A program made the position numbers and the translations under genes. Below, in pieces: positions 21,617 through 28,479 of a stretch of DNA of 28,479 nt. Origin of the DNA: DAOUJW01 sp034421015 (GTDB lineage Bacteria > Chloroflexota > Dehalococcoidia > Lucifugimonadales > UBA2985); NCBI GenBank assembly GCA_034421015.1, contig DAOUKT010000018.1:1-28479 (forward strand). Direction: 5' to 3'. How positions within the stretch are numbered: position 1 is the stretch's first letter; every line of letters starts with the position of its first letter. The notes beneath the pieces were generated by a model. That model was given only the letters and a program-made list of their open reading frames with translations. It was not told the DNA's origin and did not search any database.

Positions 21617-22861
21617 ATGGGCTTCACATTCACGGATTCACAATCTTACCTGTACACCTCGGAGTCGGTGACGGAGGGTCACCCGGACAAGCTGTGCGAC
21701 CAGATCTCGGACGCCGTCCTGGACGCCATACTTTCCAAGGACCCCACGGCCAGAGTGGCCTGCGAGACGTGCGTCACCGCCGGACTGGTTGCGGTGATGG
21801 GCGAAATCACCACGGACACCTACGTGGACGTCTCCCGCGTCATCAGGGACACCATTGCCTCCGTCGGCTACACCGACCCTGACTTCGGCTTCGACGCCAA
21901 GAGCTGCGGCGTGGTGCTATCCCTCCAGGAGCAGTCCAAGGACATCGCTCTTGGCGTGGACAGCTCCCGGGAGGCCAAGGACAGCGGCGCCGCGGAAGAG
22001 GACCCGGACAAGATCGGCGCAGGCGACCAGGGCATGATGGTTGGGTTCGCCTGCAACGAGACGCCGGAGCTCATGCCCCTGTCCGTCTCGCTGTCCCACA
22101 GGCTGACCCAGCGGCTGGCCACTGTCCGCAAGGAGGGCATCATCCCCTACCTGCGGCCGGACGGCAAGTCCCAGGTCACAGTCGAGTACTCCTACGGCGT
22201 GCCCAAGCGCATCGACACCGTTGTCATCAGCGCGCAGCACGCGCCGGAGGTGTCCCAGGACGTAATCAAGAGGGACATTACCGACCAGGTGATAAACGAA
22301 ATCGTCCCGAAGAGCCTGATGGACGCCAACACCAAGATCCACGTCAACCCCACCGGCAGGTTCGTGTCCGGAGGCCCTGCGGCCGACACCGGCCTCACGG
22401 GACGGAAGATTCTTGTGGACACCTACGGCGGAGTCGCCCGTCACGGCGGAGGAGCCTTCTCCGGCAAGGACCCCACGAAGGTCGACCGCTCCGGCGCATA
22501 CTACGCCCGCTACGCCGCCAAGAACATAGTCGCGGCGGGCCTGGCGGACCGCGCCGAGATACAGGTGTCCTACGCCATCGGCGTGGCGCAGCCACTCTCC
22601 ATCTCCGTGGAGACCTTCGGCACCGCACACGTGGACGACGCCACCATCCAGCAGCTGACCTTGAAGCACTTCGACTTCCGGCCGGCGGCGATCATCCGGG
22701 ACCTCAACCTTCGCCGCCCCATCTACAGGGACACGGCCAGCTACGGGCACTTCGGCAGGGACGACCTGCAGCTGCCCTGGGAAAGCACCGACAAGGCGGA
22801 CATTCTCCGCACGGAGGCCGGTCTTACGCTGATCAAGGGGCAGGGAGAGGCTACAGCTTAG
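21617..22861 (+). CDS. metK: S-adenosylmethionine synthase
   Basis: The protein is 414 residues, slightly longer than E. coli MetK (384). It makes SAM from methionine and ATP. Signatures are TSESVTEGHPDKLCDQISDAVLDA (metal/ATP site, residues 14-37), GAGDQGMMVGFACNETPELMPL (methionine and ATP binding), the P-loop-like GGGAFSGKDPTKVDRS, and the preceding RFVSGGPAADTGLTGRKILVDTYGG. The insertion relative to E. coli includes EEDPDKIGAG before the DQG motif. The ribosome-binding site is aaggagag. Together with ahcY it forms the core of the methyl cycle. No methionine synthase gene is in the window. Confidence 0.97.
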   Translation: MGFTFTDSQSYLYTSESVTEGHPDKLCDQISDAVLDAILSKDPTARVACETCVTAGLVAVMGEITTDTYVDVSRVIRDTIASVGYTDPDFGFDAKSCGVVLSLQEQSKDIALGVDSSREAKDSGAAEEDPDKIGAGDQGMMVGFACNETPELMPLSVSLSHRLTQRLATVRKEGIIPYLRPDGKSQVTVEYSYGVPKRIDTVVISAQHAPEVSQDVIKRDITDQVINEIVPKSLMDANTKIHVNPTGRFVSGGPAADTGLTGRKILVDTYGGVARHGGGAFSGKDPTKVDRSGAYYARYAAKNIVAAGLADRAEIQVSYAIGVAQPLSISVETFGTAHVDDATIQQLTLKHFDFRPAAIIRDLNLRRPIYRDTASYGHFGRDDLQLPWESTDKADILRTEAGLTLIKGQGEATA

Positions 22862-22882
22862 GCAAGAGGTCCGCAGAGAAAT

Positions 22883-23965
22883 ATGAAGGCAGTTATCCTG
22901 GCGGGGGGTGAGGGGACCAGGTTGCGTCCCCTCACCTGCAACACCCCCAAGCCAATGGTGCCTATACTCAACCGTCCCTTCCTGGAGCACATGCTCAGCC
23001 ACCTGAGGGGACACGGGGTAGACCACACCCTCCTGACCCTGTGCTATCTTCCGGACGTCATCCGTTCCCACTTCGGAGACGGCCAGGGCCAGGGGCTGCG
23101 TCTATCCTACACCCTGGAGGAGGAGCCCCTGGGCACCGCGGGCGCGGTCAAGAACGTGGAGAGCGAGCTGGACGGGACGTTCTTCGTTCTCAACGGCGAC
23201 ATCTTCACGGACCTTGACCTCAAGGACATGATCAGGTTCCACCGGGAGTCCGGGGCATTGGTCACCATATCCCTGACCCAGGTGCAGGACCCCTCAGCTT
23301 TCGGCGTCGTGGAGACGGACTCTCAGGGGCGCGTTCTCCGCTTCCTGGAGAAGCCCGCCCCGGGCGTGACCGAGAGCAAATGGATCAACGCCGGGATATA
23401 CCTGATTGAGCCTGAGGCGCTGGCCCACGCCCCTTCGGGTGAGCGCTACATGTTCGAGCGCGGCCTGTTTCCCAAGCTGCTGGACATGGGCGCGCCCGTG
23501 TACGGATACCGTTCCGGGTCCTACTGGGTGGACCTGGGAACGCCCGAGAACTACGTGAAGGTGCACCGGGACCTGCTGCCCGCGGCGTCCAGGGACGCCG
23601 GCTACGGCCAAAGCTCCGTCCACTCCTCGGCGAACATCACGGGCCCGGTGCTCCTGGGCAGGGGCTGCACCATCGGGCCGGAGGCCGTCATCACAGGCCC
23701 CGTCGTCCTGGGCGACGGCTGCAAGGTCGGCGAGAGCGCCCGCATCGCGGACTCCATTGTGTGGAGGGACGCGAAAATCGAACCTGGGACAGACCTGAAG
23801 GGGTGCATTCTGGGCAACGGAGTCAGCATTGGCGAGGCCACATCCATCGGCGAAGGGTGTATACTTGGTGACGACGTCACCGTGGGAAAGGGCAACCAGC
23901 TAGATAGAGGCCTGGTGCTGTGGCCCAACAGCGCCATTGCGCCGGAAATACTCTCCTTCCACTAG
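22883..23965 (+). CDS. Sugar-phosphate nucleotidyltransferase (mannose-1-phosphate guanylyltransferase-like)
   Basis: The protein is 360 residues beginning 21 bases after metK. The N-terminal NTP-transferase domain has VILAGGEGTRLRPLTCNTPKPMVPILNRP, the metal aspartate in FVLNGDIFTDLD, and the sugar-binding FLEKPAPGVTESKWINAGIYLIEP. The C-terminal ~110 residues are a left-handed beta-helix of hexapeptide repeats (ITGPVLLGRGCTIGPEAVITGPVVLGDGC). This architecture is typical of GDP-mannose pyrophosphorylases of the GMPP type and of related glucose-1-phosphate transferases, so the sugar is not certain. Mannose fits best with the mutase and isomerase that follow. No acetyltransferase catalytic site was recognised in the helix. 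Confidence 0.88.
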   Translation: MKAVILAGGEGTRLRPLTCNTPKPMVPILNRPFLEHMLSHLRGHGVDHTLLTLCYLPDVIRSHFGDGQGQGLRLSYTLEEEPLGTAGAVKNVESELDGTFFVLNGDIFTDLDLKDMIRFHRESGALVTISLTQVQDPSAFGVVETDSQGRVLRFLEKPAPGVTESKWINAGIYLIEPEALAHAPSGERYMFERGLFPKLLDMGAPVYGYRSGSYWVDLGTPENYVKVHRDLLPAASRDAGYGQSSVHSSANITGPVLLGRGCTIGPEAVITGPVVLGDGCKVGESARIADSIVWRDAKIEPGTDLKGCILGNGVSIGEATSIGEGCILGDDVTVGKGNQLDRGLVLWPNSAIAPEILSFH

Positions 23966-23994
23966 ACCCGCTTCCCAGCAAGGAGAACCAACAA

Positions 23995-25416
23995 ATGTCC
24001 ATAAGGTTCGGCACCGACGGCTGGAGAGCCATCATCGCCGAAGACTACACTTTCGACAACGTCCGCCTGTGCACCCGGGGCGTCTCCCAGTACATGCTCA
24101 ACCAGGGGCTGGCCCAGAGGGGCCTCGTGGTGGGCTACGATACAAGATTCGCCTCCGAGGACTTCGCCCGGACCGTGGCGGAGACGGCCGCCGGAAGCGG
24201 CGTCAACGTCTTTCTGTGCGACAGGCCCGCTCCCACTCCTGTAGTCACATATAACATAGTTGACCGGAAGGCCGGCGGGGCCGTCGTCATTACGGCCAGC
24301 CACAACCCGCCGAACTGGAACGGGTACAAGTACAAGCCGGACTACGCCGGAAGCGCATCACCGGAGATCACCTCCGCAATAGAGGAGCTGATAGACGCCG
24401 TACCGGCCGGAGAGCCCGCTCCATCCCTTGCCTGGAGCGACGCCCTGGCCAAAGGCGTTGGACAGGGCATAGACCCCTATGAAGCCTACGTGGAGCACGT
24501 CGGCGGATTGCTGGACCTGCCAGCGCTGAGGGACGCCGGCATGAAGCTGGTCGTGGACGTCATGTACGGCGCAGGCGCGGGCTACATGCAGTCGATCCTG
24601 GGCGGCGGCAAGACCTCCGTCACGGAGATCCACGGCGAGCGCAACCCCATCTTCCCGGGCATACGCCAGCCTGAGCCGGTCGCCGACAACCTCACGGAGC
24701 TTCCCCGGCTGGTGACTGAAACGAACGCCGACGCGGGCTTCGCGCTGGACGGCGACGCCGACAGGTTCGGGCTGGTGGACGAAAAGGGACGGCACGTGTC
24801 GCCCTTGCAGGTGTTCGCCCTCCTGGCCCTGTACATGCTGGAGACGCGGGGAGAGCGCGGGCCCCTGGTCAAGTCCATAACCACAACCCGCATGATCTAC
24901 CGCCTGGGCGAGATATACAACGTCCCCGTCTACGAGACGCCTGTGGGCTTCAAGTACGTCGGCCCGCTCATGACCCAGGAGGGCGCGCTCATCGGCGGCG
25001 AGGAGAGCGGCGGCTTCGGCTTCCGCGGCCACATCCCGGAGCGGGACGGCATTGTGAGCGGCCTCTTCATCCTGGACATGATGGTCAGGACCGGCAGGCG
25101 GCCATCGGAGCTTCTGGACTACTTGTACGACAGGGTTGGCCCCCACTTCTACGACCGCAGCGACGTGCCCCTCGACCCTGAGAAGCGGGACGGCCTGGCC
25201 CAGAGGATGGGCGGCGTCAACCCGGACGCCATCGGCGGCGTGAAGGTGGCCAGCCGGGACAGCACGGACGGCTACAGGTTCGTTCTGGAGGACGGGTCCT
25301 GGGTGACAATCCGTTTCTCCGGCACGGAGCCGCTTCTTCGCATCTACGCCGAGGGCAAGAGCGCCGACAGGGTGGGCACCCTCCTGTCGGAGGCGAAGGG
25401 CCTGGCAGGCTTATGA
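23995..25416 (+). CDS. Phosphohexomutase (phosphoglucomutase/phosphomannomutase)
   Basis: The protein is 473 residues from the ATG at 23995 behind aaggag. It moves phosphate between C6 and C1 of a hexose through a phosphoserine. The four family motifs are present: catalytic S102 in VITASHNPPNWNGYKY, metal site DGDADRFG (D252, D254, D256), sugar-binding GGEESGGFGFRGHIPERDG, and phosphate-binding RFSGTEPLLRIYAE near the C-terminus. The N-terminal IRFGTDGWRAII is standard. In this operon it would supply sugar-1-phosphate to the upstream nucleotidyltransferase. Glucose versus mannose preference cannot be read from sequence. The stop overlaps the next start (ATGA). Confidence 0.94.
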   Translation: MSIRFGTDGWRAIIAEDYTFDNVRLCTRGVSQYMLNQGLAQRGLVVGYDTRFASEDFARTVAETAAGSGVNVFLCDRPAPTPVVTYNIVDRKAGGAVVITASHNPPNWNGYKYKPDYAGSASPEITSAIEELIDAVPAGEPAPSLAWSDALAKGVGQGIDPYEAYVEHVGGLLDLPALRDAGMKLVVDVMYGAGAGYMQSILGGGKTSVTEIHGERNPIFPGIRQPEPVADNLTELPRLVTETNADAGFALDGDADRFGLVDEKGRHVSPLQVFALLALYMLETRGERGPLVKSITTTRMIYRLGEIYNVPVYETPVGFKYVGPLMTQEGALIGGEESGGFGFRGHIPERDGIVSGLFILDMMVRTGRRPSELLDYLYDRVGPHFYDRSDVPLDPEKRDGLAQRMGGVNPDAIGGVKVASRDSTDGYRFVLEDGSWVTIRFSGTEPLLRIYAEGKSADRVGTLLSEAKGLAGL

Positions 25417-26495
25417 CGAACGGCCACTCGGACATATCCCTTGACGAGCTCGATCTCTACAAGAAGCTCGACCCGTCCGGCCTCAGAGAGCGGATAGCCG
25501 ACCTTCCTTTCCAGTGCCTCCACGCCTGGGAGGAGGGCCTGAGCTTCAGCCTCCCCAGCAGCTACAGGAAGGCGCGCAACGTGATACTGGCCGGTGTCGG
25601 AGGCTCCGCCATTGGCGGTGAGCTGATGAGTGACCTCATAACCCGGGACGGCTCGCCCCTGGTGACCGTCTGCAGGGACTACCACCTGCCGCCCTACCTG
25701 AGCGAGGACTCGCTTGTCATTGTCTCCAGCTACTCCGGCAACACGGAGGAGACCATCGCCGCCTTCGAGGACGGCATCCAGCGAAAGGCGAAGGTCGTCG
25801 TCGTCACCACTGGAGGACGCCTGATGGAGCTGGCCCGGAAGGAGGGCGTGCCGACCTTCGAAATCGACTACGTGGGCGAACCCCGGACCGCCCTGGGCTA
25901 CAGCTTCCTGGTGCCCCTGGCAATGCTTCAGAGCCTGGAGCTAATCACCAACAGCGACGAGGCCGTGGTGGAGACCAGCGAGGTGCTGTTCTCCCTGAGC
26001 CACCACCTGGAGACCACCACGCCCACCCACGACAACCCCGCAAAGGAGCTGGCCCAGACCCTCCAGGGGAAGCTGATTGTCATCTACGGCGGCGGGATGC
26101 TTTCGGGCGTGGCCCGCCGTTGGAAGACCCAGTTCAACGAGAACGCCAAGGCTTGGGCCTTCATCGAGCTGCTGCCGGAGGCGGGGCACAACGCCATCGC
26201 CGGCCTGCACTGGCCCCGGCCGCTTGGGAAGAAGGCGTGCGGCGTGCTGCTGAACACCCTCAGCCTCAACCACCGCATCAAGCTGAGGTACCAGGTCATA
26301 GAGGAGCTTCTCGGCCAGGCGGGGGTGCAGTGCCGCACCGTGGACGGCATAGGGCAGAGCTACCTGGCCCAGATGCTCAGCACCATCATGTTCGGCGACT
26401 ACACCAGCTACTACCTGGCCCTGCTCAACGGCGAGGACCCGTCGCCCGTGCCGCCCCTGGACTACCTCAAGAGCAAGCTGCAGAACGCAGAGTAG
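25413..26495 (+). CDS. Bifunctional phosphoglucose/phosphomannose isomerase
   Basis: The protein is 360 residues from the ATG at 25413. It has two SIS domains. The first holds NVILAGVGGSAIGGELMSDL (residues 57-76) and the phosphate-binding VIVSSYSGNTEETIAAFEDG. The second has KLIVIYGGGMLSGVARRWKTQFNENAKAWAFIELLPEAGHNAIAG, with the catalytic-type glutamate and histidine of the ExGHN motif. This is the archaeal/Chloroflexi-type PGI/PMI described first in Pyrobaculum and Aeropyrum, which interconverts fructose-6-phosphate with glucose- or mannose-6-phosphate. It completes a fructose-6-phosphate to nucleotide-sugar route with the two genes before it. Confidence 0.93.
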   Translation: MTNGHSDISLDELDLYKKLDPSGLRERIADLPFQCLHAWEEGLSFSLPSSYRKARNVILAGVGGSAIGGELMSDLITRDGSPLVTVCRDYHLPPYLSEDSLVIVSSYSGNTEETIAAFEDGIQRKAKVVVVTTGGRLMELARKEGVPTFEIDYVGEPRTALGYSFLVPLAMLQSLELITNSDEAVVETSEVLFSLSHHLETTTPTHDNPAKELAQTLQGKLIVIYGGGMLSGVARRWKTQFNENAKAWAFIELLPEAGHNAIAGLHWPRPLGKKACGVLLNTLSLNHRIKLRYQVIEELLGQAGVQCRTVDGIGQSYLAQMLSTIMFGDYTSYYLALLNGEDPSPVPPLDYLKSKLQNAE

Positions 26496-26515
26496 GGCAG
26501 ACCCCACTCCAACCA

Positions 26516-26533
26516 CTCCTGCGAAGGCAGGAG
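26516..26533. repeat. Short REP-like palindrome after the operon
   Basis: CTCCTGC-gaag-GCAGGAG (26516-26533) is a minimal unit of the repeat family and the only hairpin after the isomerase gene. No T-run follows, so it is not a clear terminator. Confidence 0.6.
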
Positions 26534-26577
26534 TCCAGCTACACCATACGAGCACTAACCCCTCCTCTGCTAGAAGG

Positions 26578-26606
26578 TTGCCAGCCTTCCGCCAAGGTGC
26601 TATGCT
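26578..26606 (+). promoter_or_regulatory. Probable promoter of the thiolase-DUF35 pair
   Basis: TTGCCA (26578-26583) and TATGCT (26601-26606) are 17 bases apart, 66 bases before the start codon. Confidence 0.45.
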
Positions 26607-26672
26607 CGCTTCAACAGAGACGGGCAGCATACGGCCTACCGCTACACAGAAACGTAGAACAGGGAGGTAGAC

Positions 26673-27854
26673 ATGGCAAGTATCAGTAGAGCGGCGGCTA
26701 TAGTCGGCGCGGCGGAATCCGACGAGCTGGGCTACCTGGAGAACAGGAAGTCCGACCTCCAGCTTCTCGTGGAGGCCGCCTCCAACGCCCTTGACGACGC
26801 AGGGCTGAAAAAGAGCGACGTTGACGGCATCTTCTCTGCCGGCAACACCATGGGTTTCGCGGAGCACATGGGCATCATCCCCAGGTTCACGGACGGCACC
26901 TCCGTGGGCGGCTCATCCTTCGTGATACACGCGGGGCACGCGCTTGCGGCCATTGCGGCCGGCTACTGTGAGGTGGCCCTGGTGGTCCACGGCTCGGCGG
27001 GACACTCCAGGCGCTTCTTCGGAGGCGGTGGCGGCATCGAAGGCGGCGGGCCGGCGTCCCCCGGCGGCCAGTTTGAGAACCCCTACGGGTACATTGGCGC
27101 TCCCATCAACTACTCAATGGCCTGCGCCCGCTACATGCACGAGTTCGGAGAGGACCGCGCCCGCGAGGCAATGTCGGAGGTTGCGGTGTCCACCCGCAAG
27201 TGGGCGGCCCTCAACCCCCGGGCCCTCATCCACGACCCGGCAGCGGAGATTCCCCTGACCATGTCCTTTGACGACTACCACAACTCCCGATGGATTTCCT
27301 GGCCCTTCCACCTGCTGGACTGCTGCCTTGTGACCGACGCGGGCGGCGCCTACGTCATCACCACGCCGGAGAGGGCGCGCGACCTGAAGAAGCCCCCGGT
27401 CTGGATACTTGGCGCAGGCGAGGGCCACGACCACGGCATGATAAGCCAGATGCCCAGCCTCACGTCCCTCATCGCAAGGGAGACGGGGCCCAGGGCTTTC
27501 GAGATGGCCGGCGTCACCCACGACGACTTTGACCTGGCCCTCATCTACGACTCCTTCACCTACACGGTGATGCTGACCCTGGAGAGCCTGGGCTTCTGCG
27601 GCCGAGGTGAAGCGGTTGACTTCCTGCGAGGACAGCGCACTGCGCCGGGCGGGGACTTCCCGATGAACACGGCAGGCGGCGGCCTCTCCTACACCCATCC
27701 CGGCGCCTACGGCATCTTCCTGGTCATCGAAGCGGTGCGCCAGCTCAGGGGGGAGGCCGGAGCGCGGCAGGTCCCCAACGCCAAGCTGACATTCTGCCAC
27801 GGCACCGGCGGCTCTCTGTCGTCCGGCGGCACGGCGGTACTGGCGGTAGACTAG
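26673..27854 (+). CDS. Thiolase-fold protein lacking the nucleophilic cysteine (SCP-x/Ltp-like)
   Basis: The protein is 393 residues behind agggagg. The overall pattern is that of lipid-transfer/SCP-x type thiolases: AAIVGAAESDELGY at the start, EAASNALDDAGLKKSDVDGIFSAG, and NTAGGGLSYTHPGAYGIFLVIEAVRQL with the conserved HPG near residue 337. At the position where thiolases have the reactive cysteine (about residue 78) the sequence is SVGGSSFVIHAGHALAAIAAGYCEVALVVHGS, with serine instead. Relatives that pair with DUF35 proteins include steroid-side-chain retro-aldolases (Ltp2), so aldol cleavage of an acyl-CoA is as likely as thiolysis. It should form a complex with the following gene product. 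Confidence 0.85.
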   Translation: MASISRAAAIVGAAESDELGYLENRKSDLQLLVEAASNALDDAGLKKSDVDGIFSAGNTMGFAEHMGIIPRFTDGTSVGGSSFVIHAGHALAAIAAGYCEVALVVHGSAGHSRRFFGGGGGIEGGGPASPGGQFENPYGYIGAPINYSMACARYMHEFGEDRAREAMSEVAVSTRKWAALNPRALIHDPAAEIPLTMSFDDYHNSRWISWPFHLLDCCLVTDAGGAYVITTPERARDLKKPPVWILGAGEGHDHGMISQMPSLTSLIARETGPRAFEMAGVTHDDFDLALIYDSFTYTVMLTLESLGFCGRGEAVDFLRGQRTAPGGDFPMNTAGGGLSYTHPGAYGIFLVIEAVRQLRGEAGARQVPNAKLTFCHGTGGSLSSGGTAVLAVD

Positions 27855-27894
27855 CATATAGCCAACCATCACTTCATCATCACAGGAGGGAGTT

Positions 27895-28338
27895 ATGACA
27901 CAGCAACGCCCACCGGCAGCAAAGCCTGCGCCCATCCCCACCCAGGAGACCCAGTTCTACTGGGACATGTGCAAGAAGGAGGAGCTCTGGGTTCGCAAGT
28001 GCAACGAACCCGACTGCGACCAGGCCTACTTCTATCCCCGGGATTTCTGTCCCATCTGCCTCTCCCGCAACACGGAGTGGATAAAGTGCTCCGGCAAGGG
28101 CACCCTGCACACCTTCGGCGTGGTGGTCCGGCCGCCGCACAGAGGTTGGGTGGACGACGTGCCCTTCGTGGTGGCGATGGTAGACCTGGAAGAGGGATGC
28201 CGTATGCCCACCAACCTTGTGCAGGTGGAAATCGACCCGGAGGACCTGAGCAAGAACATCAAGATCGGGATGCCCGTTGAGGTGGTCTTTGAGGAGAGGT
28301 CGGAGACCATCACCGTTCCGGTGTTCAAGCCCGCGTAA
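27895..28338 (+). CDS. DUF35 OB-fold/zinc-ribbon partner protein
   Basis: The protein is 147 residues behind caggaggg. After an N-terminal helix (TQETQFYWDMCKKEELWVRKC), a rubredoxin-like zinc ribbon uses cysteines of KCNEPDCDQ and FCPICL. The OB-fold follows: WIKCSGKGTLHTFGVVVRPPHRGWVDDVPFVVAMVDLEEG and IKIGMPVEVVFEE. These proteins bind thiolases, HMG-CoA synthases or Ltp-type aldolases and shuttle or hold the acyl-CoA. The 40-base gap and matched order make it the partner of the upstream thiolase-like protein. Confidence 0.93.
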   Translation: MTQQRPPAAKPAPIPTQETQFYWDMCKKEELWVRKCNEPDCDQAYFYPRDFCPICLSRNTEWIKCSGKGTLHTFGVVVRPPHRGWVDDVPFVVAMVDLEEGCRMPTNLVQVEIDPEDLSKNIKIGMPVEVVFEERSETITVPVFKPA

Positions 28339-28353
28339 GCTCTAACCTCTCGT

Positions 28354-28479
28354 CATTCCCGTGAAAAGAGACCTTTGAATAACCTCAGTTGGGGAGATTT
28401 CTCATCGTCACCCCTGCGAAAGCAGGGGTCTAGAGCGTCCTAATAGGCGACTTCAGATTCCCGCTTTCGCGGGAATGAC
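28354..28479. repeat. Two-hairpin repeat, inverted copy, cut by the window end
   Basis: 28405-28479 is the reverse complement of 2121-2195 at about 66 of 75 positions, with hairpins cccctgcgaaagcagggg and ttcccgctttcgcgggaa. Before it, gagacctttgaataacctc (28368-28386) is the inverse of 1414-1432. The first hairpin arm, cgtcattcccgtg, begins at 28351. Confidence 0.8.

Noticed and set aside
21917..23071. Long minus-strand open frames over metK and neighbouring genes, up to 384 codons
   Set aside because: They mirror strongly supported genes in GC-rich DNA, have arginine/glycine/valine-heavy unfamiliar translations and no initiation signals.

Overview
The window is about 28.5 kb of GC-rich bacterial chromosome. 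Several things point to Chloroflexota, perhaps the SAR202/Dehalococcoidia side: the PTATEAMM-type linker of the lipoprotein, many short palindromic repeats built on gtcattcc(gcgaaagc)gggaatc, a cysteine-less thiolase paired with a DUF35 protein, and small retropepsin and PaREP1 genes. This is inference from style and gene content; there is no rRNA or marker phylogeny here.

Layout. 1-1140: an IS481-like insertion element. 1246-2195: a VOC protein gene between two directly repeated copies of a ~97-bp repeat. 2264-8252: a branched-chain-amino-acid-type (Liv) ABC transporter. Genes livG, livF, livH and livM run rightward, with a small toxin-antitoxin pair at the 3' end. The binding-protein gene livK runs leftward and meets them at a perfect hairpin terminator. 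8336-10068: a leftward DrrAB-like two-gene ABC exporter. 10069-11248: a low-coding region with a divergent promoter, very small ORFs with good ribosome-binding sites, and repeats. 11249-12091: a BrkB/YihY membrane protein. 12185-14117: mtnA and mtnP. 14146-17051: an accessory stretch with a MITE-like element, a VapBC-type toxin-antitoxin pair, higA with a decayed higB, small unknown proteins, a retropepsin-like protease and a rhodanese. 17165-19821: PaREP1-like, adenosine kinase, methyltransferase and VOC genes. 20093-26495: one long operon, ahcY-metK-sugar nucleotidyltransferase-phosphohexomutase-phosphohexose isomerase, behind a ~170-nt structured leader. 26578-28338: a thiolase-like gene and its DUF35 partner. 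The window ends inside a repeat.

How the genes fit together. metK makes S-adenosylmethionine, ahcY hydrolyses S-adenosylhomocysteine, and the PfkB kinase would remove the adenosine. mtnP and mtnA start methylthioadenosine salvage, so the window holds most of a methyl cycle. The three sugar-phosphate genes downstream of metK fit a route from hexose phosphate to a nucleotide sugar and share its operon.

Most worth following up: (1) a RelE/HigB-like toxin whose reading frame is broken at CCC-TAG-C right after a GTG start overlapping the antitoxin stop, which is either decay or an RF2-like +1 recoding site; (2) the long folded leader of ahcY-metK, a candidate SAM/SAH-sensing element; (3) the palindrome shared by divergent promoters between the exporter and a cluster of tiny ORFs; (4) toxin-antitoxin loci in different states of decay.
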